Source: JBFHIJ01 sp963678775
Lineage (GTDB): Bacteria > Bacteroidota > Ignavibacteria > Kapaibacteriales > UBA2268
Assembly: GCA_963678775.2 (NCBI GenBank)
Contig: CAXXGR010000008.1
Coordinates: 248,001-312,000, forward strand
Length of the DNA stretch: 64,000 nucleotides
Direction: 5' to 3'
The notes beneath the pieces are model-generated. The model saw only the letters and a list, made by a program, of their open reading frames with translations. It ran no database searches and was not told the origin of the DNA. Positions 42,081 to 51,425 of this stretch are shown in pieces; the stretch's first letter is position 1, and each line of letters begins with the position of its first letter. Made by a program: the position numbers and the translations under genes.

Positions 42081-43178
42081 CTAATCAAATTGCATATCAT
42101 AGTAGGAGAGCTCACCGCTTTCTTCATCAATTTGATAAACTACATAACGGAATTTCTCAGGATCAGGATCTTCACCCAATTTAATATCTTTAGGATCAAT
42201 CATTATAATTGATACAAGATCACCGTAAACTTCACCAATATAGAATAAAGTATTTTTTGTGATGTAAGATTTTTCTTCTCCGTAAATATTTTTGCTGATA
42301 AAATTGTAGTCTATCTTCTGTAGTAATGTTTCATCTTTAGCAAAGTTATACATCAAAAGCTGAGCAGATAGATCTTCATTTACCGGAATAATAAACCACT
42401 CTCCAAAAAGTCCCATTTCCAAGTTTTCAAGAAGAGGTTCACGTTTGCAGTTCGCAGATCCTATATAAGTAGTGTCATTTGCTTCTGAAATATAGCTAAA
42501 ATCAATATTATGTTTCTTTGATAGTTGACTACCGGTAATCTTCATATTATAAAGCAGTTCACCGCCAATTGACTGACTTATAGTACCAGTTTTATCTTCA
42601 TCTACTTCAGTCATCCCGTCTTTAACCAGAAAACCAATTAAAGTAAAAAAGCCAATGACACCCAGAGCAATGACAATAGAAGCAAAAATTGTAATTAATT
42701 TTCTCTGTTTCCTGATCTTTTCTTTTCTTTTCTGTATAAAACTCTCTGTTTCTTCATCAGAATCGGAAGGATACTTATCTTTGTATGGATCTTCACCATA
42801 TTGATTCTCCCCTACATCACCCGGTAATAAGTGCATAGCAAAAATACTAAATGCTCCAAAATAAGGAATAATTCCCCAAAAAATATTATACCCACTTTTA
42901 CCTATATCATGGAAACGTCTGATAGATAAAAATATATTTGCTATCATCAAAATTAAGATATAAATAGTGAGAAAAATAAAAAACACCCCACTTATAGAAC
43001 TATAAGTGAATTCAGGATCATTCAGCATTTTGAATTCAACCCCAACGATATGTTTTAGAAATTGCACAATTAGGAATGGTATAAACCACGACATAAAGAA
43101 AAACAACCAGTATTCTTTTCGGGTGGCTCTGCCCTGGAAGTCAAACAATTTTTTGAAGTAAATTTTGTAGTCGTTCAT
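42081..43178 (-). CDS. DUF805 membrane protein with C-terminal IGG domain
   Basis: 365 residues. Residues 1-130 are DUF805 ('YFKKLFDFQGRATRKEYWLFF', helices about 25-43 and 63-84, 'NIFLSIRRFHDIGKSGYNIFWGIIPYFG', 'GENQYGEDP'). A charged linker (131-160) and another helix (about 162-185) lead into a soluble domain 199-365 beginning 'TISQSIGGELL' and ending 'FRYVVYQIDEESGELSYYD'. The same C-terminal domain occurs in the protein at 36308 and, as a fragment, at 33897. This is the intact reference copy for the broken pieces at 32.7-34.4 kb. Function unknown; inner membrane expected. Confidence 0.75.
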   Translation of the reverse strand: MNDYKIYFKKLFDFQGRATRKEYWLFFFMSWFIPFLIVQFLKHIVGVEFKMLNDPEFTYSSISGVFFIFLTIYILILMIANIFLSIRRFHDIGKSGYNIFWGIIPYFGAFSIFAMHLLPGDVGENQYGEDPYKDKYPSDSDEETESFIQKRKEKIRKQRKLITIFASIVIALGVIGFFTLIGFLVKDGMTEVDEDKTGTISQSIGGELLYNMKITGSQLSKKHNIDFSYISEANDTTYIGSANCKREPLLENLEMGLFGEWFIIPVNEDLSAQLLMYNFAKDETLLQKIDYNFISKNIYGEEKSYITKNTLFYIGEVYGDLVSIIMIDPKDIKLGEDPDPEKFRYVVYQIDEESGELSYYDMQFD

Positions 43179-43294
43179 AAGTCTTTAAAATCAAAGTGTA
43201 AAAAGAATTGCAAATATATATATAATATTTATTATATCATAATAAGCATTGATATAAATTACTCTTATCTTTATCATGAAGTTATTATACTCTT

Positions 43295-44497
43295 CTACTC
43301 AAACTCCATCAAAAACTTGCGCACGTGTAGGTGCTCTATACCTTTATAATTGCCATCTGCAAATGGATCCATTGATATTAGAATTTTTCTGTAATTGTCA
43401 TCTATCTCAAGTAGATTTCCGAACTCTCTTTGCCTTGTGGATTCGTCTGATAGCATATAAGCGACTTGTATATAGATAGTATTATCACCTTTTTTGGAAA
43501 CAAAATCGATTTCTTTATCGCCGAGTTTCCCTACATAAACATCATACTGCATAACTTTCAGATGATGATACACAAGATTCTCCAAAACTTTAGATATATC
43601 ATTTATCTGATATGGTACTATTGAGTGGCGTAATCCCAAATCTTCTAAATAGAACTTTTCACCAATTTCGAATATCTTCTTGCCTGCAACTTCGCTTCTT
43701 TTTACTCTATCAGTAAAGAATACACTTTCCAAATGCGAGAGATATTCAATAATAGTTTTTGCCTGAATATTCATATTCCGTGATTTTAGAGACTTACTTA
43801 TATTTTGAGCTGAAAATATATTCCCCAAATTATCGCATAGAAAATGTATCAGATTATCAAGAAAACTAATATTTCTAATTTTATATCTTTCTACCACATC
43901 ACGCAAAACGATGGAGTTGTATATGTTTTTTAAGTACTCGTAGTAAACAGCTTCATCTTTCTTTAGATTGATAAGGTGCGGCATTCCTCCATACTTTATA
44001 TACTCCAATAAACTTGCATCACTATCTTCAAGCTTATGAAAATCTAAAAACTCTTTGTAAGAAAGAGAAAATATACGAATTTGGATATATCTTCCGGCAA
44101 GAAGAGTAGCTATCTCGCCCGAAAGCAGCTTGGCATTACTACCCGTGCAATAAATATCATATTTGCCTGTTGTAGAGAAGTGCCTTAACACCTTCTCAAA
44201 TTGCTCTATATCCTGTACTTCATCAATAAACAGATAGTTATTTGATTCAAAGGACTTTGCTTCTACAAACTCAATCAGAGACTTATAATCAACAATGTTA
44301 TCGAACTCATAGCTTTCTTTATTGATATAAATAATATGAGCTTCCGGGTTAGCATTTTGTATTTCATCCATCAATTGATAAAATATATAGCTTTTCCCTA
44401 CTCTACGCTGACCAATAAGTACTTTTATCAAATTAGAATCGATATAAGGTCTTATTCTTTCGATATAAATGTTACGTGATTTGAATGACTTTTGCAT
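43295..44497 (-). CDS. AAA_14/DUF4143 ATPase
   Basis: 400 residues. N-terminal AAA domain with Walker A GQRRVGKS (about 28-35), Walker B YLFIDEVQDIEQFEKVLRH (about 97-115) and sensor 'YCTGSNAKLLSGEIATLLAGRY'; central winged-helix-like part ('SAQNISKSLKSRNMNIQAKTIIEYLSHLESVFFTDRVKR'); C-terminal DUF4143 domain of the PD-(D/E)xK fold with 'GDKEIDFVSKKGDNTIYIQVAYML'. This is a widespread family of uncertain function, often variable between strains. Two perfect palindromes sit just before the start codon (44504-44517 and 44537-44564), suggesting tight, possibly self-acting control. Monocistronic. Confidence 0.88.
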   Translation of the reverse strand: MQKSFKSRNIYIERIRPYIDSNLIKVLIGQRRVGKSYIFYQLMDEIQNANPEAHIIYINKESYEFDNIVDYKSLIEFVEAKSFESNNYLFIDEVQDIEQFEKVLRHFSTTGKYDIYCTGSNAKLLSGEIATLLAGRYIQIRIFSLSYKEFLDFHKLEDSDASLLEYIKYGGMPHLINLKKDEAVYYEYLKNIYNSIVLRDVVERYKIRNISFLDNLIHFLCDNLGNIFSAQNISKSLKSRNMNIQAKTIIEYLSHLESVFFTDRVKRSEVAGKKIFEIGEKFYLEDLGLRHSIVPYQINDISKVLENLVYHHLKVMQYDVYVGKLGDKEIDFVSKKGDNTIYIQVAYMLSDESTRQREFGNLLEIDDNYRKILISMDPFADGNYKGIEHLHVRKFLMEFE

Positions 44498-44503
44498 ACT
44501 ATT

Positions 44504-44517
44504 TTACTTATAAGTAA
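44504..44517. promoter_or_regulatory. operator-like palindrome, proximal
   Basis: TTACTTATAAGTAA, a perfect 14-bp palindrome, six bases upstream of the ATPase start codon. The same 14-bp core is the centre of the larger palindrome at 44537-44564, 40 bases away centre to centre (about four helical turns). Confidence 0.7.
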
Positions 44518-44536
44518 CAGAATGCCTAAATATACA

Positions 44537-44564
44537 AAAAGTTTTACTTATAAGTAAAACTTTT
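44537..44564. promoter_or_regulatory. operator-like palindrome, distal, 28 bp
   Basis: A perfect 28-bp palindrome built on the core TTACTTATAAGTAA, extended on both sides by AAAAGTT/AACTTTT. It lies between the DUF4143 ATPase gene and the end of the GH13-like gene (30 bases from its stop). Twin sites at this spacing suggest cooperative binding of a dimeric regulator. Confidence 0.7.
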
Positions 44565-44593
44565 AAGGTTTTCTGTATTTACGATACTCATCC

Positions 44594-46369
44594 TTATTGT
44601 GCGGATATTTCAACTACATCCTCCGGCAGCTTAAGTATATCTTTGAACTTTCTATTATAAAGAGTAATAGACATAGGATTAAAAGCAATCTTAAGCAAAT
44701 ACTTCTCTCCAAATTCAGCTTCCAGATTCAGCATTATCTCATTGTTCACATCTTCCACAGATACTATGTTTGAGCTGCATAATCTATACTCCAGTATCAT
44801 TTCCGATAAATCATGAATGCCTTTCACTACGGTTTTGTCGCTCCAGTCCAAGGCAGCAGTAGAAAATAAAGGAAGCTTATCAGCAGGAAATTGTTGCAAA
44901 TCATCAGTACTAAACCCCAATCCTGTGTTTACAGGCATAGTCTCATTCAATTCAAAGCCCGAATGAATATATGGCACACCATCTCCCAAAATCATAGTTA
45001 GAAACCAAAAAACTATATTTGCATGCTCATCATCAGGCAACAAGTATTGAGTTCTGGGAGTGTTATGACTCTCAGTAGTAGCGAAATATTTAATATTCGG
45101 ATTTTTTCTTTTCAGAAAATCAATCAACTTATCTTTAGAATAATAATCAAACGGAAGAGCCCCAATCGCCGCTTGATAGCCAATCTTAGCGGATTTTTCG
45201 TCTAAATAGAAATTTTCCTCTCTCAGAATCAAGTCGGGCTTTGCCTCTTTTGCCTTACTAATTATATTACGAAGTAAAGTATCAGGCAGAGCATGCCCCA
45301 TATCTACCATAGCACCATCAATTTTGTAAGCTCTAACATAATATGGAATAATATTTTCAAGATATTGGTGCAATTCTTTATTTTCATTTTTAGGATGTAG
45401 CAAGTTTTGATCATACATTCTCAAGGTATTATAAGCCATATAATCAAAATCATCTGCATTATATAACTTCAAATAACTTACATCTGACCATAGAGGCTGA
45501 GTATCATCAGGCGGCCAGTCTGCAAAAGCACCGGGGATAGTAAGCTTTTCGCCATTACTATCGAATGCAAACAACTTAGCATTAGTCAAATCGCGTCTAA
45601 CTTTTCCTACGGGTTTTGCATATTTATTTCGATAATTTTCATCCGGTACTGGTAGATTCGAAAAATCTTTTGAGTTTATCTTGCTTTTGATTTCATCCAG
45701 TGTATGGTTATCAAATGACGGCGGAGTAAAATTCTTTTCCATATCAGATTCTTTCACCCAGTAAAACCAGTCAGGATGCTCTATCGCAAGCTCTGAGTCT
45801 ATAGAGGCAGTTCGAAATACAAACTCACAAATTACTTTCATATCAAGCAAATGGGCCGCTTCTACAAATGCTTCAAACTGTAACTCTATTGGTAATTGCA
45901 ACAAATCTTCGCCAAGTCTCTCATCAAGACTGTAGTGATTGTTTGTCGCATAAGGAGAACCAAGATCTCCCTTTTTGCCATAAGAGCCAACTGAATTGAC
46001 AGGTAAAAGGTGAATAGTATCGCAGCGAAGTGATTTAATATATCTTAACATCGCTATGGCTTTCAAAAAAGTACCCGATGATTTAAACTTCCCGCGAATA
46101 TCTTGAATTTTACCAAGATTATAATGATCGAAAGCCGTACTGTAACGTATCATCATATTATAAGTGCAGTTCTTGATTGGCTTGGTATTATCGCCTGCCT
46201 TAATGAGGAAGATTGAATCTTCAAAAAAGTGAAAAGGGTCTGTCCGGACACCGGCTTTTACGTAGCTGTAAGGGTCATACCATTGAGTAGGCACATAGAT
46301 TGGCTCGTGCTTAATCTCTCGGTAAAGCACCTTAATTCTTTGCATTACAATATCTAAAGCAGACGTCAT
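44594..46369 (-). CDS. divergent GH13-like (alpha-amylase fold) protein
   Basis: 591 residues; no signal peptide, so cytoplasmic. The order of the barrel resembles GH13 enzymes: 'DTIHLLPVNSVGSYGKKGDLGSPYA' (116-141), 'AAHLLDMKVICEFVFRTAS' (171-189), 'YKIDGAMVDMGHALPDTLL' (348-366, nucleophile candidate Asp356), 'LILREENF' (380-387, acid Glu385 or Glu386), 'TTESHNTPR' (431-439). Compared with canonical motifs, the invariant Arg of region II is Met354 and the third catalytic Asp (HD) is Asn436, so it may act differently from an amylase or be inactive. The glucan-acting family is likely but the substrate is not assignable. Confidence 0.7.
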   Translation of the reverse strand: MTSALDIVMQRIKVLYREIKHEPIYVPTQWYDPYSYVKAGVRTDPFHFFEDSIFLIKAGDNTKPIKNCTYNMMIRYSTAFDHYNLGKIQDIRGKFKSSGTFLKAIAMLRYIKSLRCDTIHLLPVNSVGSYGKKGDLGSPYATNNHYSLDERLGEDLLQLPIELQFEAFVEAAHLLDMKVICEFVFRTASIDSELAIEHPDWFYWVKESDMEKNFTPPSFDNHTLDEIKSKINSKDFSNLPVPDENYRNKYAKPVGKVRRDLTNAKLFAFDSNGEKLTIPGAFADWPPDDTQPLWSDVSYLKLYNADDFDYMAYNTLRMYDQNLLHPKNENKELHQYLENIIPYYVRAYKIDGAMVDMGHALPDTLLRNIISKAKEAKPDLILREENFYLDEKSAKIGYQAAIGALPFDYYSKDKLIDFLKRKNPNIKYFATTESHNTPRTQYLLPDDEHANIVFWFLTMILGDGVPYIHSGFELNETMPVNTGLGFSTDDLQQFPADKLPLFSTAALDWSDKTVVKGIHDLSEMILEYRLCSSNIVSVEDVNNEIMLNLEAEFGEKYLLKIAFNPMSITLYNRKFKDILKLPEDVVEISAQ

Positions 46370-46459
46370 AAACCAATCGTAATAATGTGATATAACAAAA
46401 TAAGTTATTTTTTTGTAAATTGCATAATTATTTCATCCCATAATCAGAGAGAATCGAAA

Positions 46460-47203
46460 ATGATTACTTTGAATGTGAATGTAGATCATGTTGCTACATT
46501 AAGACAAGCTCGCGGCGGAGTTGAACCTGATCCGGTAACTGCTGCAGTTACTGCCGAATTAGCCGGCGCAAGCGGCATAGTTTGTCACCTCCGTGAGGAC
46601 AGACGCCACTTGCAAGATAGAGACCTTTACGCTCTAAAAGATGTAAACCAAACAAAGCTGGACTTTGAAATGGCAGCTACCGAAGAAATTATAAAAATTG
46701 CTTTGGATGTAGTGCCTGATTTGGTAACTATTGTACCGGAAAAACGCGAAGAACTTACGACAGAAGGCGGTCTTGATGTTATCAATAACTTTGAACTTCT
46801 AAAAAAGACTACTGAAAGAATGCACGAGAAAGGCATAGAAGTAAGCATCTTTGTAGAACCTGATGAAAAGCAAATAGAAGCTTGCCTCAAAATTGGTGCT
46901 GATATGGTAGAACTCCATACAGGGACTTATGCAAATGCTATAAAAGGTGATTTGCTGCAGAAAGAATACGAAAGATTAGTTTTTGCTTCTAACTTAGCCG
47001 CAAACGAAGGCTTAATGATTGCTGCAGGTCATGGTTTGAATTATACAAATTCAAAACCTATCTGCTACATCCATGAGATTAACGAGCTAAGCATAGGTCA
47101 TTCTATTATGGCTCGCTCTATCATCGTAGGTATTGACAGAGCTGTCAGAGATATGCTTGACTTAATTAATAATGCAGTTCTTTTGAGAAATCTTGATTTA
47201 TAA
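46460..47203 (+). CDS. pdxJ: pyridoxine 5'-phosphate synthase
   Basis: 247 residues, normal length. TIM-barrel enzyme that condenses 3-amino-2-oxopropyl phosphate (from PdxA) with 1-deoxyxylulose 5-phosphate to give pyridoxine 5'-phosphate. Recognised by 'LNVNVDHVATLRQARGG' (4-20), 'GIVCHLREDRRHLQDRD' (34-50), 'DLVTIVPEKREELTTEGGLDV', and 'MIAAGHGLNYTN' with 'NELSIGHSIMARSI' at the C-terminus. The asnB gene follows 15 bases later, so they form an operon, although their pathways are not obviously related. Confidence 0.97.
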   Translation: MITLNVNVDHVATLRQARGGVEPDPVTAAVTAELAGASGIVCHLREDRRHLQDRDLYALKDVNQTKLDFEMAATEEIIKIALDVVPDLVTIVPEKREELTTEGGLDVINNFELLKKTTERMHEKGIEVSIFVEPDEKQIEACLKIGADMVELHTGTYANAIKGDLLQKEYERLVFASNLAANEGLMIAAGHGLNYTNSKPICYIHEINELSIGHSIMARSIIVGIDRAVRDMLDLINNAVLLRNLDL

Positions 47204-47218
47204 ATAATTGGAAATAAT

Positions 47219-49135
47219 ATGTGTGGCATAGCAGGAATAATAAATCCGGCAGGTAATTCTGAAAAAATCAATCTTGAAATTTTGAAAAATATGACTGATG
47301 TTATAACTCATCGTGGACCTGACTCCGAAGGGCAATGGATATCGGTTGACAACAAGTGCGGTTTAGGATTCAGAAGACTATCTATTATAGATTTATCCGA
47401 TGCCGGCAGTCAACCTATGCACACTCCTGACGGTAGATATTCTATAGTTTTTAACGGTGAAATATATAATCACCTGGAAATTAGAAAAGAACTTGAAAAG
47501 ATTGGCTATAAGTATAGTTCCGGGACTGATACCGAAACTATACTTTACGGCTATGCAGAATGGGGCAAGGGCATCCTTGTGAAAATGAGAGGTATGTGGG
47601 ATTTTGCCATTTATGATAGCCAAGAGCATAAGCTTTTTGCTTCTCGTGACAGAATTGGTATCAAACCATTTTACTTTGCTAATTACAATGGTGTTTTTGT
47701 TTTTGGTTCGGAAATCAAATCTATTCTACAACATCCTTCTATTCCAACGGAACTAAATGCTAAAGAATTGCCGAATTACCTTAATCTAGGCATGAGCAGT
47801 CAAAAGACCTCGCTATTTAAACATATTCAAAAGCTTTCTGCAGGTCACTACCTAGAAATAGATAAAAATGGCGAGATAAATGTACAGCGTTACTGGTCTC
47901 CTTTAGATAAATCTGAAGAATCATATCATGATTGGGATCAGAAGAAAATACAGACTCATCTTATAGAACTTCTTAGAAGTGCCATAGATGACCGCATGAT
48001 GAGCGATGTACCTTTTGGAGTATTCCTTAGCGGTGGCATTGACTCAAGCCTAAACGTTGCCCTGATGGCAGAGCTTATGGATAGACCTATAGACACTTAT
48101 ACTGTTGGCTTTAAAGAGCTGGAAGAATACAATGAATTGGAATATGCTCGCATCATTTCTAAACGTTATAAGACTAATCACCACGAAATACTAATCGACG
48201 AACGTGAATCCATCGATGTACTGGAGAAACTGGTTTGGCACGAGGACGAACCCAATGCGGATCCTGTGTGCATACCTCTATATTTTCTATGCAAGCTTAC
48301 AAAGGAAAGTGGCACTACAGTAGTGCAAGTCGGCGAAGGCAGCGACGAACAGTTCGTAGGATATAAGTGGATGATGCGTGATTTGAATTTTTACAATTCT
48401 TATTACAAAAAATTTGCAGCGCTGCCCGCTTTTATGAAAAAAGGTACTTATGGATTAGCGAAACCCATATTCGAATCGCAAAATCAATATTTGGCTTTGG
48501 ACTACCTCCGCAGAGCCACTTTTGACAAGCAATTTTATATGAGTGGTGTATCTATTATTTCTCCTGCTCACCAGCAAAGATTATTCAAATCTGCTCACAG
48601 TGATTTGACAAATATTCCTGATGAATATGCAGAAATGCTGCATAGTGAAGCTCTAAAAATCAAGCCTGATGCTGATTTATTGCAGCGTATGTTTTTTGTA
48701 GAACAGCAGCACCGATTGGCAGAAACTTTGCTCATGAGAGTTGATAAAATTGGTATGGCTCACAGTTTGGAAGCACGTGTTCCATTTTTGGATAATAGGA
48801 TTGTAGAATTTACTACAGCACTTAGTCCTCAGCAGAAAATTCCTGACAAAAGCATCACTAAATACATCCTCAAGAAAGCAGTTGAGGACATACTACCTCA
48901 CGAAATAATTTATCGGAAAAAGCAGGGTTTCTGGGCTCCCGTCTCCGAATGGCTCAAAGATCAATGGTATGACTTTGCCAAAGAGGAAATACTAAACTCT
49001 GACATAACAAAAGAATATTTCGATAGCAAATTTATTGAAAAGATGTTCGAACTTCACCGAAATGGCAAGAAGAAGTACTCCACCGAGCTATTTTCTTTGT
49101 TAAATCTATCTATCTGGCATAAAAGATTCTTTTAG
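47219..49135 (+). CDS. asnB: asparagine synthase (glutamine-hydrolysing)
   Basis: 638 residues. Class II glutaminase domain starts directly with MCGIAGI, giving nucleophile Cys2 after Met removal ('HRGPDSEGQW', 'FNGEIYNHLEIRKELE'). The synthetase domain carries the ATP-pyrophosphatase motif SGGIDSS (about 270-276) and 'VGEGSDEQFVGYKWMMRD', with 'HSLEARVPFLDNRIVEF' near the C-terminus. It is longer than E. coli AsnB, similar to the Bacillus-type enzymes of around 630 residues. It makes asparagine from aspartate, glutamine and ATP. Such enzymes may instead amidate a surface polymer, but the operon with pdxJ gives no hint of that. Confidence 0.95.
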   Translation: MCGIAGIINPAGNSEKINLEILKNMTDVITHRGPDSEGQWISVDNKCGLGFRRLSIIDLSDAGSQPMHTPDGRYSIVFNGEIYNHLEIRKELEKIGYKYSSGTDTETILYGYAEWGKGILVKMRGMWDFAIYDSQEHKLFASRDRIGIKPFYFANYNGVFVFGSEIKSILQHPSIPTELNAKELPNYLNLGMSSQKTSLFKHIQKLSAGHYLEIDKNGEINVQRYWSPLDKSEESYHDWDQKKIQTHLIELLRSAIDDRMMSDVPFGVFLSGGIDSSLNVALMAELMDRPIDTYTVGFKELEEYNELEYARIISKRYKTNHHEILIDERESIDVLEKLVWHEDEPNADPVCIPLYFLCKLTKESGTTVVQVGEGSDEQFVGYKWMMRDLNFYNSYYKKFAALPAFMKKGTYGLAKPIFESQNQYLALDYLRRATFDKQFYMSGVSIISPAHQQRLFKSAHSDLTNIPDEYAEMLHSEALKIKPDADLLQRMFFVEQQHRLAETLLMRVDKIGMAHSLEARVPFLDNRIVEFTTALSPQQKIPDKSITKYILKKAVEDILPHEIIYRKKQGFWAPVSEWLKDQWYDFAKEEILNSDITKEYFDSKFIEKMFELHRNGKKKYSTELFSLLNLSIWHKRFF

Positions 49136-49248
49136 AACAATTTATCAATACATGTCGCAACATAATAGATAGCTTATACGTATCAAAGATATTGACTGAT
49201 TGTAATTATTAAAATGCAATCCATCAACTCATATTTTGGAGTTTTATC

Positions 49249-50040
49249 ATGCGATACTTATACCTTTTTATTTGTTTTTTAGCATTACCTACCTTCCTTT
49301 TTTCTCAGGATACAATCAGCGTTGACCAAGCATACCAGTCAAGAGATATCTGGCAACATAAAAATGTCGAAAAAAGCTTAACGCGCGGCAAATCATTTCT
49401 ATCGATTGGGTATATGCCGATAAATTATTACCGCTTCACAAATAGTTTTTCTGACGGTGATAATATGATGGGATATTTAGGTTTTAATCTTGGATGGGCA
49501 CTTTGCCACACCAAAGGTCATTTCCTTAATTTCAGCTTGGGTTACGACGAGATGTCTAAAGACAATATGATTGTAGGCAACAATGTAGACAATATCGATA
49601 TATTTTCAATTTTTAACTCTGACATGTACATAAATCAACCTTACGTATTAGGTAAAGATTTTGCTAATTTTTATATAGCCATTACTGAGAATTTAGCTTA
49701 TGATAATCTAATCATATCCTATGGTTTGGCTTATACATATACCAGTTACAGATTTTTGTATGACTATAGCGATAGATTGGATATTAGTTACTGGGAGAAT
49801 CGCAAACGGAAAACAATAGAATCTGTATATGCTTCTATAGATCCTATGTTCGCTATAAAATATTATTTTTTCAAGAATTTTGGAGTTGAACTTCAGTTTA
49901 AATTTGCTGGCTTAGAATTTAAAACCAGAAGTAATGATAGAGATTCACAATTTTCTATAAATCTGGGCTTCAACTATAGAATCCCACTCCAAGAATCGAA
50001 AATAGCATATAGAAACGACAGCTATTATGAAGTGGATTAG
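49249..50040 (+). CDS. outer-membrane beta-barrel-like protein
   Basis: 263 residues with a signal peptide (about 1-19, ending LFSQ). The mature protein shows alternating strands with aromatic residues ('FLSIGYMPINYYRF', 'GYLGFNLGWALCHT', 'FLNFSLGYDEM', 'NLAYDNLIISYGLAYTYTSYRF', 'FSINLGFNYRIPL') typical of a 10- to 12-strand outer-membrane barrel. The final residues are polar rather than a terminal aromatic. No named family. It is 113 bases after asnB and ends at a strong bidirectional terminator shared with amtB. Confidence 0.6.
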   Translation: MRYLYLFICFLALPTFLFSQDTISVDQAYQSRDIWQHKNVEKSLTRGKSFLSIGYMPINYYRFTNSFSDGDNMMGYLGFNLGWALCHTKGHFLNFSLGYDEMSKDNMIVGNNVDNIDIFSIFNSDMYINQPYVLGKDFANFYIAITENLAYDNLIISYGLAYTYTSYRFLYDYSDRLDISYWENRKRKTIESVYASIDPMFAIKYYFFKNFGVELQFKFAGLEFKTRSNDRDSQFSINLGFNYRIPLQESKIAYRNDSYYEVD

Positions 50041-50045
50041 ATTGT

Positions 50046-50089
50046 AAAAAAAGAGTTGCCTTTTTTTGTTAAAAAGACAACTCTTTTTT
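50046..50089. terminator. bidirectional terminator
   Basis: AAAAAAGAGTTG (50047-50058) pairs with CAACTCTTTTTT (50078-50089), a 12-bp stem with A- and T-rich flanks, between the barrel gene (plus) and amtB (minus). Confidence 0.85.
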
Positions 50090-50189
50090 AGACGAGTAGT
50101 GCTGAATCAAGTCAACAATGTATTATTCAAAATTAAGGTAATTTCCTTTTTTCTTACAAGAAATAAGAAAAGCTATTCAAACTCTAATC

Positions 50190-51404
50190 TTAAAGAGCAC
50201 CATCGTCATAAGCTCTTTCACCGTGTAGTGATTCATCAAGACCGCTTTCTTCATCTACATCAGATACTTTTACAGGAGTAATAAAGTTGATTACTACAAG
50301 CATAATGTATGTAAAGATGAAGGCATAAGCTGAAGCAACAACAACGGCTACTACTTCTTTCATGAAGAATGCTGAATTACCTTCTAATAGACCTGACTGA
50401 CCGTTGATAGCTTCAGATGCAAAGATACCTAACATAATAGTACCAAAAACGCCACCCATACCGTGAACGCCCCATACGTCTAATGCATCATCCCAGCCAA
50501 GTTTATTTTTAAGTTTTACTGCTAAGAAACAAGCAGCACCGGAAACAATACCTATTATCATCGCATCTTGAGTCGTTACAAAGCCTGCTGCAGGAGTAAT
50601 AGTAGCAAGACCTGCAACTGCACCTGTCAACAAACCAACAAATTTAGGTTTTTTCTCAGTGAACCATTCGATGATCAACCAAGTAATTGCTGCAAAAGAT
50701 GCTGCAACGTCAGTATTCAAGAAAGCCAAAGTTGTGATAGAGTCAACACTTAATTCACTACCGGCATTAAAACCATACCAACCGAACCACAATAGACCAG
50801 TACCAATAGCTACTAGTGGAATACTGTTTGGAGGTGAGTATGTGTCTTTTCTTTTACCTACATAAATAACAGAAGCTAATGCCGCAAAACCGGCAGTTGC
50901 ATGAACTACTATACCACCTGCAAAGTCAAGTACGCCCCATTCTTGCAATAGACCGCCGCCCCATACCATGTGTACGAACGGATAGTAAACAAATATTTGC
51001 CACACAACAAGGAATATCAAATAAGATTTAAAAGTTACCCTGTTCACAAATGCACCTGTGATAAGCGCAGGAGTGATAATAGCAAACATCATCTGATAAG
51101 CAATAAAAATAAGTTCAGGGAATTTACCATCAGGTCCACCATAAAGAGCATCAAACGGTATTCCGTTCAAAAATGCTTTGTCAAGGTTACCAATAATGCC
51201 GCCTTCGCCGCCTGAGAAAGAAAGTGAATAACCAATGGCTACCCATAAAATTGTAGTAATACCTAAAGAAACAAATGTCTGGATCATAATACCAAGAATG
51301 TTTCTTTTACTTGCCAAACCTCCGTAGAAGAATGCAAGTCCGGGAGTCATGAGCATCACAAGAGAAGTTGCGATGACCATAAAAGTAGTAATACCCGTAT
51401 CCAT
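50190..51404 (-). CDS. amtB: ammonium transporter
   Basis: 404 residues and 11 expected membrane helices. Amt/Mep/Rh family: 'TPGLAFFYGGLASKRN' in the first helices, 'LDFAGGIVVHATAGFAAL' with the first pore His and the conserved Asp before it, and 'WGVHGMGGVFGTIMLGIFA' with the second pore His. The C-terminal tail 'EESGLDESLHGERAYDDGAL' is the conserved PII (GlnK)-responsive tail, so gating by GlnK is expected although no glnK lies here. A short mature N-terminus without a long signal peptide is seen. It starts 21 bases after the stop of the poly-G outer-membrane protein gene, so they form one operon. Confidence 0.96.
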   Translation of the reverse strand: MDTGITTFMVIATSLVMLMTPGLAFFYGGLASKRNILGIMIQTFVSLGITTILWVAIGYSLSFSGGEGGIIGNLDKAFLNGIPFDALYGGPDGKFPELIFIAYQMMFAIITPALITGAFVNRVTFKSYLIFLVVWQIFVYYPFVHMVWGGGLLQEWGVLDFAGGIVVHATAGFAALASVIYVGKRKDTYSPPNSIPLVAIGTGLLWFGWYGFNAGSELSVDSITTLAFLNTDVAASFAAITWLIIEWFTEKKPKFVGLLTGAVAGLATITPAAGFVTTQDAMIIGIVSGAACFLAVKLKNKLGWDDALDVWGVHGMGGVFGTIMLGIFASEAINGQSGLLEGNSAFFMKEVVAVVVASAYAFIFTYIMLVVINFITPVKVSDVDEESGLDESLHGERAYDDGAL

Positions 51405-51425
51405 CTAAATATCTCCGATTGTATT

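Noticed and set aside
43276..43479. Plus-strand frame of 67 codons
   Set aside because: Lies antisense to the 3' end of the DUF4143 ATPase and has no ribosome-binding site or domain features.
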